Positions 5,175-12,205 of a DNA stretch of 12,226 nucleotides are shown here, one piece after another. This DNA comes from Blastocatellia bacterium (GTDB lineage: Bacteria > Acidobacteriota > Blastocatellia > Pyrinomonadales > Pyrinomonadaceae). The notes below the pieces were generated by a model. The model saw nothing but the letters and a program-made list of their open reading frames with translations, was not told the origin of the DNA and searched no databases. The translations under genes and the position numbers were made by a program. Where the stretch lies: positions 1-12,226 of the forward strand of contig JACDAY010000042.1 of assembly GCA_013695195.1 (NCBI GenBank), written 5' to 3'. Each line of letters opens with the position of its first letter. Position 1 is the stretch's first letter.

Positions 5175-7643
5175 TTAAAAATTGACTGCAAAATTCTTCC
5201 CGTCAGCCGCGAGCATATTCAGCATGTCCTTTTCCAGGCTGATTTTGATTTTACCGTCGGCCAGAGCTTCGACATCGATATAGGCCAGAATTCCAGACGA
5301 TGTCGAGACCGCGCCTTCCGGCAGCGATAGCGAAACGTACATTTTTCCGTTCTGGTTCAGGAAGGGAGCGGCGTTTTTATTTGCAAAGCCCGTTCCGAAA
5401 ATGTCTCCAAAACTGATCGAGCGTACGGCCAGCCTTTTATTGTCGAACCTCAGTCCCAAAACGGCAGAGCGAAATGCCGCCGAGCTCTTCACCATTACCG
5501 CGATCCTGGTTTTCTCACCCGCTTTCAACTCCGGTAAATCTGACGGCAGCAGCAGTTCCGCGGTCGGTGCGGACGCCGGAGGTGTATGGACATTTACAAC
5601 GTCCGCACCTTTTGCGGGAGATTCGGTCGATTCAACAGGACTGACAATGTCAGACGTTTGTTTTATTTCCAGAGTCCTAACGCTGGTGTCGATCGGCCGC
5701 AGATTTAAAGAGTTCGCGGCCCTTTCAGGATTTTTATTTTCCGGAGCCGGAGTTGTCGCGGCACTCGATGCTCCTCCGCTGCGAATATACGCCGGCAGTT
5801 CCGCCGGACGATCCGGCAGCTGGACCTCGGCAGCCTTTGGAAGACGCCGTGCCATGGCCAGCAGTTCTTCGCGCTCTTCTTGAATTATCATCGCCTCGAG
5901 CGAGCCGCTGGTCGGCGTTGCAAGACTTCCCGTCGGCCTTTCGATCAGATCCTCCGGCAGAATGTCCGGTGCGCGGATAACTCTCGGGGTAACCGCAATT
6001 ACTATATCGACCTGGCGGTTGTCTTTTGTAGGAGTAGCAAAGAGCCGTCCGATAATCGGAAGCCAGCCCAAAATAGGCAATCCCTGTCTTCCGTTAGTTT
6101 CGACGTCCTGTGCCACACTCGCTAAAAGAAGTGTCTTATTATTTTGGACGCGGGCCGTCCCTTTGATAGTCCGTTCGGAGAAAATCGGGTTCTCGACTGT
6201 TCCACCCGCAACGACATCTTTTGATTCGATCTCCATTGCCACTTGAACGTCGTGATTTGGAAATACAATAGGCTTAAATTTTAACGTCAAGCCGACTTGC
6301 TCGTAGTTAACAACATTAGAAACTACTCCATTTCCCCCATTATTGGTACCATTGTTGCCCGTCACAAATTGAGCCGTTGTTACGGGAACACGCTGGCCTA
6401 TACGTGCAGAGGAATCTTCATTATTAAAAGCATGTATCTGTGTGGAAGCGAGCAGTTTTGTATTATTTTTGCTTTGGAAGGCGCTGATTACCGATGACGG
6501 TATCAACACTCCGGTTGCGATGTTTGTAGCAAGTTTTGAAAAATCACCCCCAAACGGAATAGCCCCGGGATTCGCGCCGCCCAGATTACCGAGCTGACCC
6601 GCACTGCCGATTTGATTTCCTAATTTCAGCAAGTCGGTTTTCGAAACTTCATAAATAGCAACATCCATTACAACTTCGGCACGGTCTTTATCCAGCGAAG
6701 AGATCAACCGGCCGATCAGTTGAATATTTTCCTGCGTATCGCGAATTGTAATGCTGTTTGTTGAGGCGTCTTCGAGCACTATCGTCTGGCTTCTGCCGGG
6801 CTGGGCCGGAATTGCCTGGGTGATAATAGCTTTTACATCCTTAGGGCTGGCGTTGGCGAGATAAAATGTACGCAGAACAAGCTGTTGAAAATTCGTACGG
6901 CGGTTTCCGGTCGCCACTAAAATCGTCCGGGGGCCGACCTTTTGAAAGAAAAGATTTTCCTGGAGAAATACATAATCAAGAGCCTTGGCGGATGTAACGT
7001 TTTTGAGATCGATCCGTACCGACCGGTTTTCCAACCTCGAGTCGACGTCGAAAAGCACATTCAAATCCAGATCCTGGGCCAATTCTTTTACGATAAACTG
7101 CAGATTGACGCCTCCGGGAAACGGCACTTGCCGGAGCTTTTCAAATTGTTGCGGAAGCTGTACGTCCTGCGGCGGCTTTTGAGCACTGTAACCGGTCGGA
7201 ACGAGTTTTAGAGTTCCGTTTTGGACAGTCTTTGCGTCCGGGTTTCCGCCATTCTGCACTTCCTGCTGAAGACGGATCATCCTGGCCATCTCCGATTTTG
7301 CAAGCTCGTTGACCGGATCGTAAGCATAAGCTTTCCTAAAAGCAATATACGCGCCTTCGTAATCCTTTTCCTGAGCGGCGACGTTGCCTTTTATCATATA
7401 CATCTGCGAAGCATTGAACAGCGAGCGGACCAGATGAAGCTTGTACTCCGGATTCTTCGGGTTGTCCGCCACGGCCAGCGCAAAAGCTTCCGCTGCCTTG
7501 TCCCACTGCTCGGCTATTTCGTGCTTCATTCCCTCTTTAAATTGCTTTTTCCCATCGCCCATCGCCAAAACGGCGGCAGGTGAAAGCATCGAAAACACTA
7601 ATAAGAGGCTAAGCGAAAATCGGACGTATATTGATCTTTTCAT
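5175..7643 (-). CDS. TPR-secretin-cohesin outer-membrane protein (GspD/PilQ family)
   Basis: The product has 822 residues. Residues 1-27 are a Sec signal peptide ending VLA|M. TPR-like helices lie at about 33-125. An N0/STN-like domain spans about 176-248 (PFPGGVNLQFIVKELAQDLDLNVLFD). A secretin_N domain spans about 256-316 (TFYLANASPKDVKAIITQAI...TNSITIRDTQENI). The secretin beta-barrel domain is at about 384-556, with the hallmark GLPILGWLPIIGRLF at 521-535 and VDIVIAVTPRVIR. A Pro/Ser/Thr-rich linker spans 565-690. The C-terminal domain at about 692-822 (AGEKTRIAVMV, LRFDNKRLAV, GILAYIDVEAL) looks like a cohesin-type beta-sandwich. Secretins form the outer-membrane channel of T2SS and T4P. 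It is first in the operon, followed at one base by a GspG-like pseudopilin. The start is ATG 7641-7643 without a clear Shine-Dalgarno. Confidence 0.87.
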   Translation of the reverse strand: MKRSIYVRFSLSLLLVFSMLSPAAVLAMGDGKKQFKEGMKHEIAEQWDKAAEAFALAVADNPKNPEYKLHLVRSLFNASQMYMIKGNVAAQEKDYEGAYIAFRKAYAYDPVNELAKSEMARMIRLQQEVQNGGNPDAKTVQNGTLKLVPTGYSAQKPPQDVQLPQQFEKLRQVPFPGGVNLQFIVKELAQDLDLNVLFDVDSRLENRSVRIDLKNVTSAKALDYVFLQENLFFQKVGPRTILVATGNRRTNFQQLVLRTFYLANASPKDVKAIITQAIPAQPGRSQTIVLEDASTNSITIRDTQENIQLIGRLISSLDKDRAEVVMDVAIYEVSKTDLLKLGNQIGSAGQLGNLGGANPGAIPFGGDFSKLATNIATGVLIPSSVISAFQSKNNTKLLASTQIHAFNNEDSSARIGQRVPVTTAQFVTGNNGTNNGGNGVVSNVVNYEQVGLTLKFKPIVFPNHDVQVAMEIESKDVVAGGTVENPIFSERTIKGTARVQNNKTLLLASVAQDVETNGRQGLPILGWLPIIGRLFATPTKDNRQVDIVIAVTPRVIRAPDILPEDLIERPTGSLATPTSGSLEAMIIQEEREELLAMARRLPKAAEVQLPDRPAELPAYIRSGGASSAATTPAPENKNPERAANSLNLRPIDTSVRTLEIKQTSDIVSPVESTESPAKGADVVNVHTPPASAPTAELLLPSDLPELKAGEKTRIAVMVKSSAAFRSAVLGLRFDNKRLAVRSISFGDIFGTGFANKNAAPFLNQNGKMYVSLSLPEGAVSTSSGILAYIDVEALADGKIKISLEKDMLNMLAADGKNFAVNF

Positions 7644-8113
7644 AATATTTCGTGAGTCAAAGTTGTTTTTTTGGTGTCAAAAGCTTGTATCCGACGTTTT
7701 ACACGAGACCGGAGATGTAAAGTTTCAAAAACATTCCCCGCGGCACGACGTACAGACGCTATTGTAATTTTCATCTTAAATACACCAAATTGCAAGTTTT
7801 ATTGCTTTATTTTTCTAGTTTTTTTTATTTACGGGTTTTGTGAATGATCTTTGCGGCGTCGCAAGATTAAAAATGCGGGCTTATAGGAGTGTGCCTCTTT
7901 ATTTGCCCTGCAAAAAGGAGCCGGTTAATCATTGTTTTGGCGATCCGCTCTGCCAAGTAGCCGCTTGACTTAATTTCTTCACGTGGCCATTCCGCCTGTC
8001 AAAATCATTCGTTTCTTTAAAGCCTTTCGCGTTGTGCGGATAAGTGTGTTGTGGGAGGTGATAGGTCTGTAACATTGGTTTTCGGCGAATTTTTATATAA
8101 CGCGCCGCGATAT
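7644..8113. other. Divergent intergenic region, no clear gene
   Basis: These 470 bp separate the secretin gene (minus) from the terminase (plus). The left part, 7760-7850, is strongly AT-rich and probably promoter DNA. At 7874-7912 the plus strand can fold into a bulged stem (TGC-GGGC with GCCC-T-GCA) enclosing AGGAG/CTCTT, a possible small RNA structure without a family match I recognise. At 8053-8062 GGGAGGTGAT is an almost perfect anti-16S Shine-Dalgarno, but no ATG or GTG lies at normal spacing; the nearest in-frame start is TTG 8075-8077. No tRNA, integrase or other phage gene is visible here. Confidence 0.5.
7761..7788 (-). promoter_or_regulatory. Possible sigma-70 promoter of the secretin operon
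   Basis: On the minus strand, TTGGTG (7783-7788) and TACAAT (7761-7766) are 16 bp apart, in an AT-rich stretch about 120 bp upstream of the secretin ATG. The -10 has one mismatch to consensus but the -35 matches only three of six, so the support is weak. Confidence 0.3.
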
Positions 8114-9787
8114 ATGCCAATGAAAAAATCGGAACCGCCGTCGGAGGAGCAGCTTGCGGATTGTCGTGAGCTTTATATTAAATACGGAGGCCGCAGCCAT
8201 CGGAAGATCGAGGATGAAATGAGGGCAAAAGGCTGGACAAAGTTCTATATGCGGCTGTTGTGCAGCCACTCGTCCAAAAAGTGTAAGAAGATCGGCTGGA
8301 TCGATCTTTACGGTTGGGCCGAACTTCTGACAAAAGAACAAAAAAAGCTTTTGCCCAGATTTAATTTAAAGCTGGAAGGTTTCCCGAAATGGCTTGAACA
8401 GACTACGCCGAATTGGACATGGAACTGGAAGTACCAAGCGTTTTTGTATGAAAGGCTGAGCCGGGTCGCGCTCGGAAGCTGCCGAAGGCTGATGATCTTT
8501 CTGCCGCCGAGGCACGGAAAGAGCGAACTTGTAACCGTCCGCTTTGTCGCGTGGATGCTGGAGATCGATCCGAAGCTGAACGTCATTTTGGGCAGCTACA
8601 ATCAGAAGTTGGCGAACCGCTTTTCGCGAAAGATAAAGCGCGTTTTATCCGACAACGCAGCCGGCAGAAGCAAGCCTATCTCGAGCACCCTAAATGCCGT
8701 TGCTGAATGGGAAACGACGCAGGGCGGCGGTGTGCGGGCGGTTGGTGTCGGCGGCGGCGTAACCGGATTCGGAGCGGGATTGATAGTGATCGACGATCCG
8801 GTAAAAAGCCGCGCCGAGGCTGAAAGCGAAATCTATCGCGATAAGGTCTCGGAATGGTTCAACGATGATATTTACACGCGTTTAGAACCGGACGCCGCCA
8901 TCATCCTGATCCAGACACGGTGGCATGACGACGACCTTGCGGGAAGGCTTTTGAATGAAATGGCAGACGGCGGCGAGTATTGGGAAGTGGTGAGCCTGCC
9001 CGCGCTGGCCGAGGCGGCAATTCCATATTCCAGATTCCAAATTCCAAATTCAGCAGAGTCTTCAAATCTGGAATCTGGAATCTGGAATATGAAATCATCC
9101 GATCCGCTCGGCCGTCGCGAAGGCCATGCGCTTTGCCCTCAGCGGTTTAACGAAGCGGCGCTGCTTCGCATCAAGAGAAAGCTCGGGTCGTATTCGTTTT
9201 CGGCCCTTTATCAACAGCGGCCGGTGCCGATTGAAGGCGGTTTATTTAAACGAACATGGTTTAAAAACTTTGTCGATAAATGCCCCGACGGGCTGCGGCT
9301 GGCACGTGCATACGATCTGGCCGTTTCGACAAAAACCTCTGCGGATTATACCGCGTCGTTCCTGTGCGGGTTCGATAAAGTCGGCAATCTCTACATCGCC
9401 GACGGTTTTCGCAAACGCCTCGAATACCCCGAACAGCGGCGTTATGTGCTGGAACGCATAGCGGCCGAGCGCGGGGCGCAGCACGGCATCGAAAGCGCTT
9501 TGCACGGAAAGGCTTTTGTGCAGGATTTGCGGCGCGAAATTACCGTCCGCGGCGTTTCATTGAAGGATGTTCGGGTGGACGCCGATAAGTTTACACGCGC
9601 CCTGGCCTGGGCGAATCTGGCGGAAGAAGGCAAGGTATATATCGTTCGCGGCGGCTGGAACCAGGATTTTCTGGACGAGGTCTGCCGCTTTACAGGCAAA
9701 GGCGACAAGCACGACGACCAGGTCGATGCGGTTAGTTTGGCCGTGCAGATGCTGTCGAAGAGCTGGAGCGGCTTTTATACTTTTTGA
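8114..9787 (+). CDS. terL: Phage-type terminase large subunit (lone)
   Basis: The product has 557 residues from ATG 8114-8116. TerL proteins use an ATPase domain to drive DNA into procapsids and a nuclease domain to cut it. The ATPase shows Walker A PPRHGKSE (131-138), Walker B LIVIDDP (223-229) and the coupling segment IILIQTRWHDDDLAG (263-277). The RNase H-like nuclease shows YDLAVSTK (D401), D411 and HDDQVDA (533-539). Residues 1-70 form an extra basic helical region (ELYIKYGGRSHRKIEDEMRAKGW) of HTH-like look. Residues 303-327, between the domains, are encoded by a heptamer palindrome. No small terminase, portal or capsid gene is adjacent; the neighbours are a secretin operon and EF-G. In-frame starts at GTG 8051 or TTG 8075 are possible because a strong Shine-Dalgarno sits at 8053-8062. 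All key motifs are intact. Confidence 0.88.
   Translation: MPMKKSEPPSEEQLADCRELYIKYGGRSHRKIEDEMRAKGWTKFYMRLLCSHSSKKCKKIGWIDLYGWAELLTKEQKKLLPRFNLKLEGFPKWLEQTTPNWTWNWKYQAFLYERLSRVALGSCRRLMIFLPPRHGKSELVTVRFVAWMLEIDPKLNVILGSYNQKLANRFSRKIKRVLSDNAAGRSKPISSTLNAVAEWETTQGGGVRAVGVGGGVTGFGAGLIVIDDPVKSRAEAESEIYRDKVSEWFNDDIYTRLEPDAAIILIQTRWHDDDLAGRLLNEMADGGEYWEVVSLPALAEAAIPYSRFQIPNSAESSNLESGIWNMKSSDPLGRREGHALCPQRFNEAALLRIKRKLGSYSFSALYQQRPVPIEGGLFKRTWFKNFVDKCPDGLRLARAYDLAVSTKTSADYTASFLCGFDKVGNLYIADGFRKRLEYPEQRRYVLERIAAERGAQHGIESALHGKAFVQDLRREITVRGVSLKDVRVDADKFTRALAWANLAEEGKVYIVRGGWNQDFLDEVCRFTGKGDKHDDQVDAVSLAVQMLSKSWSGFYTF
9020..9095. repeat. Heptamer inverted repeat inside the terminase gene
   Basis: Left arm 9020-9050 and right arm 9065-9095 are 31 nt each and pair with 3 mismatches around a 14-nt loop. 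Each arm is built of 7-mers (ATTCCAA/ATTCCAG on the left, TCTGGAA on the right). The plus strand is translated in frame as terminase residues 303-327 (IPYSRFQIP...LESGIWNMK). The minus strand is also open here and reads YSRFQIP...LEFGIWNM. The segment sits between SLPALAEA and DPLGRREG, which are normally separated by a short variable loop in TerL proteins, so it looks inserted. Confidence 0.93.
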
Positions 9788-9793
9788 TGAGTG

Positions 9794-9934
9794 AAGAGCG
9801 GGTGCAGAGCAACCCTTTCTGACTGCAAATTGTTAAAAGGCCTTTGAAAATAACCTGAATATATCTTCAAGCTAGATTCACCGATTCAACACAAATAACA
9901 TTGCAGGTCAGGAGGGTTGCTTGCACCCGCTCTT
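9794..9934. mobile_element. MITE-like element with ~34-bp terminal inverted repeats
   Basis: The left end 9794-9828 and right end 9901-9934 are inverted copies. They share a perfect outer AAGAGCGGGTGCA (TGCACCCGCTCTT on the right), then AGCAACCCT, CTGAC and TGCAA, separated by a few single-base differences. The 72-bp interior (9829-9900) is AT-rich and codes for nothing. At 141 bp with long TIRs it resembles a non-autonomous miniature element or a large intergenic palindrome. It fills the gap between the convergent terminase and EF-G genes, ending 11 bp from the EF-G stop. No target-site duplication is obvious, and it could instead serve as a bidirectional terminator-like structure. Confidence 0.65.
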
Positions 9935-9945
9935 ACGTTTTCAAC

Positions 9946-12051
9946 TTATTCATCCTCATCATGCGCCCGTACTCTTCCCGCAGCAACAGCTTCGTCTACA
10001 ACCTTTTTCAGCATATTCCCCGGCAGTGGATCGTAGTGTGAGAACTGCATGTGATAGCTGCCTCTCGCCTGGGTTACGGAGTTTAGCTTCGACTGATAAT
10101 CGAGCATCTCGGACAGCGGCACTTTGGCTTTGATGACCTGCTGTTTGCCGCGGACTTCCATGCCGCCAACGCGGCCCCGGCGGGAGTTCAGGTCGCCCAT
10201 GATGTCGCCGGAAACTTCCTGGGGCGTGAAAACCTCAACATCCATAATCGGTTCGAGTAAGGTCGGATGAGCTTTTTCCATTGCGGCGCGGTAGGCTTTT
10301 CGGCCGGCGGCGCGGAAACTGTGCTCATCGGAATCGACCGCGTGAAAGCTGCCGTCGATGAGCGTAACTTTAAAATCGACGAGCGGATAGCCCGCAACGG
10401 CTCCGGCCTGGGCGGCTTCGATGATGCCTTTTTCAATGGCGGGGCGGAAATTTTGCGGAACCGAGCCGCCGAAAATTTTGTCAACCCAGACAAAGCCTTC
10501 GCCGCGCTGGAGCGGCTCAAAAATACATTTGCAGTCGCCGAACTGCCCGCGTCCGCCGGACTGTTTTTTGTGGCGGCCTTGCACTTCGACCTGCTGCGTG
10601 ATCGTTTCTTTATACGGAACTTTCGGCGGATGCAAAGCGACCTCGACGTGATAGCGGTTCATCAATTTTGCGACGACCGTTTCGATATGAAGCTGGCCGG
10701 AGCCGGAAAGAATAAACTCTTTTGTCTGCGGGTCGCGGTCGAAATGGAGCGACGGGTCTTCCTCGAGAATCTTGTGCAGGGCTCCGGAAATTTTGTCCTC
10801 ATCGGCACGCGATTTCGGCTCGATGGCGAATGCGATCGCGGCTTCCGGGTATTCGACGGGCGGATAAACTATGGGTTTTGCCTTGTCGCTGAGAGTGTCG
10901 CCGGTTTGTGTTTCTTTCAATTTGACTACGGCAATAATATCTCCGGTCTGCGCTTCATTCACTTTGTCGAGCGTTTTGCCCTGGATGACATGCAGCGCGC
11001 CGAGGCGTTCAGGCGTGTCGCGGGACGTGTTTTGAACCGTTGCGTCGGAAGCAATTTTGCCCGAAACAACCTTCATCACGTTTATGCGGCCCGCAAATGG
11101 ATCAGCGATGGTGCGAAAAACATACGCGGAAAACGGCTCGTTGATGCTGTATTTGCGCATAACGCGCTCGCCCGACATTTCCGAGTCCGTGAAGCCGTAT
11201 TCCGATTCGTGCGATGCCGGATTCGGCGCAAATTCGACGATGTGATCGAGCAGGATCGAAAGGCCGGCCATCGTATTCGCCGAAACGGCGTAAACAGGGC
11301 AGAGCTTGCTGTTTGCAATTGCGCGGGCGAGGTTGGGGATAATATCTTCCTCGTCGAGCGTGCCGTTTTCAAAATATTTTTCCATCAGCGCGTCGTCCGA
11401 TTCGGCGACGAGCTCGATCAGGCGCTCGCGCGTGGTATCGAGCAGCTCTTTGCCTTCCGACGGAATCGCGATCCCTTTGGCATTGCCTGCCGCGTCGAAT
11501 TCGTAAGCCTTTTGATGAACGACATCGACGACGCCTCGAAAATTCGTCTCCTGGCCGATCGGCAGCGTAAAAGGCACTATCGAGCGGGCGAACGAATTCT
11601 GGGCCGTATCGAGCGCGTGGCCGAAATCAGCGTGCTCTTTTTCAAGCTTGTTTATCACCATGACACGCGGCAGGAGAAATTCGTTGGCATACTGCCAGGT
11701 TTTTTCGGTCTGGACTTCGATGCCGTGAACGCCGTCGACTACGACGATTGCGCAGTCCGCCACGCGAAGGGCCGGCCGTGCGTGCGAAACGAAAGCGGCA
11801 TAGCCGGGCGTGTCGATTAAATTGATCTTTGTGTCCTTGTATTCGAGGTGGGCGAAATTGTTGTTTAGCGAGACTTTTCGCTCGATGGAATCTTCGTCGT
11901 GATCGGTAACGGTCGTGCCTTCGTCGACCTTTCCCCAGCGATTTGTGGCTCCGGCAAGTTGAAGCAAAGAGGCGACAAGCTGGGTTTTACCCGCGTCGCC
12001 GTGTCCAATGACCGCCAGATTTCTGATGTTTTCTGTCGTGAATGCTTTCAT
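9946..12051 (-). CDS. fusA: Elongation factor G-like translational GTPase
   Basis: The product has 701 residues from ATG 12049-12051, chosen because a strong Shine-Dalgarno (AAAAGGAGAT, 12061-12070) precedes it; an upstream TTG at 12105 only reads into repeat DNA. Length and domains match EF-G: G domain with G1 GHGDAGKT (16-23), G3 DTPGYAAF (80-87) and G4 NKLE (134-137); domain II (INVMKVVSGKI); domain III (SGSGQLHIETVVAKL); domain IV (VPYKETITQQVEVQGRHKKQSGGRGQFGD...); domain V (LLEPIMDVEVFTPQEVSGDIMGDLNSRRGRV). EF-G moves tRNA and mRNA through the ribosome. Differences from housekeeping EF-G are Tyr84 instead of the G3 His, ERKVSL in place of ERGITI in switch I, and NKLE for NKxD. These fit the EF-G-like paralogue (EF-G-2) group, so it may be an accessory factor; I cannot tell whether another fusA exists. 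Confidence 0.9.
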   Translation of the reverse strand: MKAFTTENIRNLAVIGHGDAGKTQLVASLLQLAGATNRWGKVDEGTTVTDHDEDSIERKVSLNNNFAHLEYKDTKINLIDTPGYAAFVSHARPALRVADCAIVVVDGVHGIEVQTEKTWQYANEFLLPRVMVINKLEKEHADFGHALDTAQNSFARSIVPFTLPIGQETNFRGVVDVVHQKAYEFDAAGNAKGIAIPSEGKELLDTTRERLIELVAESDDALMEKYFENGTLDEEDIIPNLARAIANSKLCPVYAVSANTMAGLSILLDHIVEFAPNPASHESEYGFTDSEMSGERVMRKYSINEPFSAYVFRTIADPFAGRINVMKVVSGKIASDATVQNTSRDTPERLGALHVIQGKTLDKVNEAQTGDIIAVVKLKETQTGDTLSDKAKPIVYPPVEYPEAAIAFAIEPKSRADEDKISGALHKILEEDPSLHFDRDPQTKEFILSGSGQLHIETVVAKLMNRYHVEVALHPPKVPYKETITQQVEVQGRHKKQSGGRGQFGDCKCIFEPLQRGEGFVWVDKIFGGSVPQNFRPAIEKGIIEAAQAGAVAGYPLVDFKVTLIDGSFHAVDSDEHSFRAAGRKAYRAAMEKAHPTLLEPIMDVEVFTPQEVSGDIMGDLNSRRGRVGGMEVRGKQQVIKAKVPLSEMLDYQSKLNSVTQARGSYHMQFSHYDPLPGNMLKKVVDEAVAAGRVRAHDEDE

Positions 12052-12068
12052 TTCGGCAAGATCTCCTT

Positions 12069-12160
12069 TTCGAGTGAAGTTCAAAGTTCGGAGTTCAAGG
12101 TTCAAGGTCGGCGTCGCACAGGTCTGCTTTGAACCTGGAACTTTGAACTCGGAACTCGAA
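12069..12160. repeat. Heptamer palindrome forming the EF-G leader
   Basis: The left arm (12069-12108: TTCGAGT, then GTTCAAA, GTTCGGA, GTTCAAG, GTTCAA) and right arm (12129-12160: TTGAACC, TGGAACT, TTGAACT, CGGAACT, CGAA) are inverted heptamer arrays with slightly different copy arrangement. The ends TTCGAGT/ACTCGAA pair perfectly. The loop (12109-12128) is GC-richer. The array begins at the edge of the EF-G Shine-Dalgarno, so the mRNA leader would fold into one long hairpin next to the ribosome-binding site. Confidence 0.85.
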
Positions 12161-12178
12161 GCGTTGGTAATAATGTAA

Positions 12179-12205
12179 TTTATACGACATGTAACATAAT
12201 GGCAA
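12179..12205 (-). promoter_or_regulatory. Probable sigma-70 promoter of the EF-G gene
   Basis: On the minus strand, TTGCCA (12200-12205) and TATAAA (12179-12184) each match consensus at five of six positions. The 15-bp spacing is shorter than the ideal 17. Transcription would start near 12172, just before the heptamer palindrome, giving a leader of about 120 nt. Confidence 0.4.

Noticed and set aside
5174..5191. Upstream TTG start for the GspG-like pseudopilin
   Set aside because: It would overlap the secretin end, whereas the ATG one base after the secretin stop gives a standard coupled start.
5401..5883. 160-codon plus-strand ORF opposite the secretin C-terminal part
   Set aside because: It is a low-complexity Ser/Ala-rich shadow of the secretin linker, without start signals or motifs.
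7874..7912. Cyclic di-GMP riboswitch or other known riboswitch
   Set aside because: The conserved GEMM core segments are not present; only a generic stem could be drawn.
7873..7968. 31-codon plus-strand ORF (MRAYRSVPLYLPCKKEP...)
   Set aside because: It has no Shine-Dalgarno and no recognisable homology; the length is within chance expectation in a 470-bp gap.
10267..11820. 517-codon open frame on the plus strand
   Set aside because: It lies wholly antisense to the EF-G gene, whose domains are complete. The translation is Arg/Phe-rich without family motifs, as expected of a codon-bias shadow.
12052..12105. 18-residue N-terminal extension of EF-G from a TTG start
   Set aside because: It is encoded by the heptamer palindrome, and a strong Shine-Dalgarno lies between it and the ATG that begins the conserved EF-G sequence.
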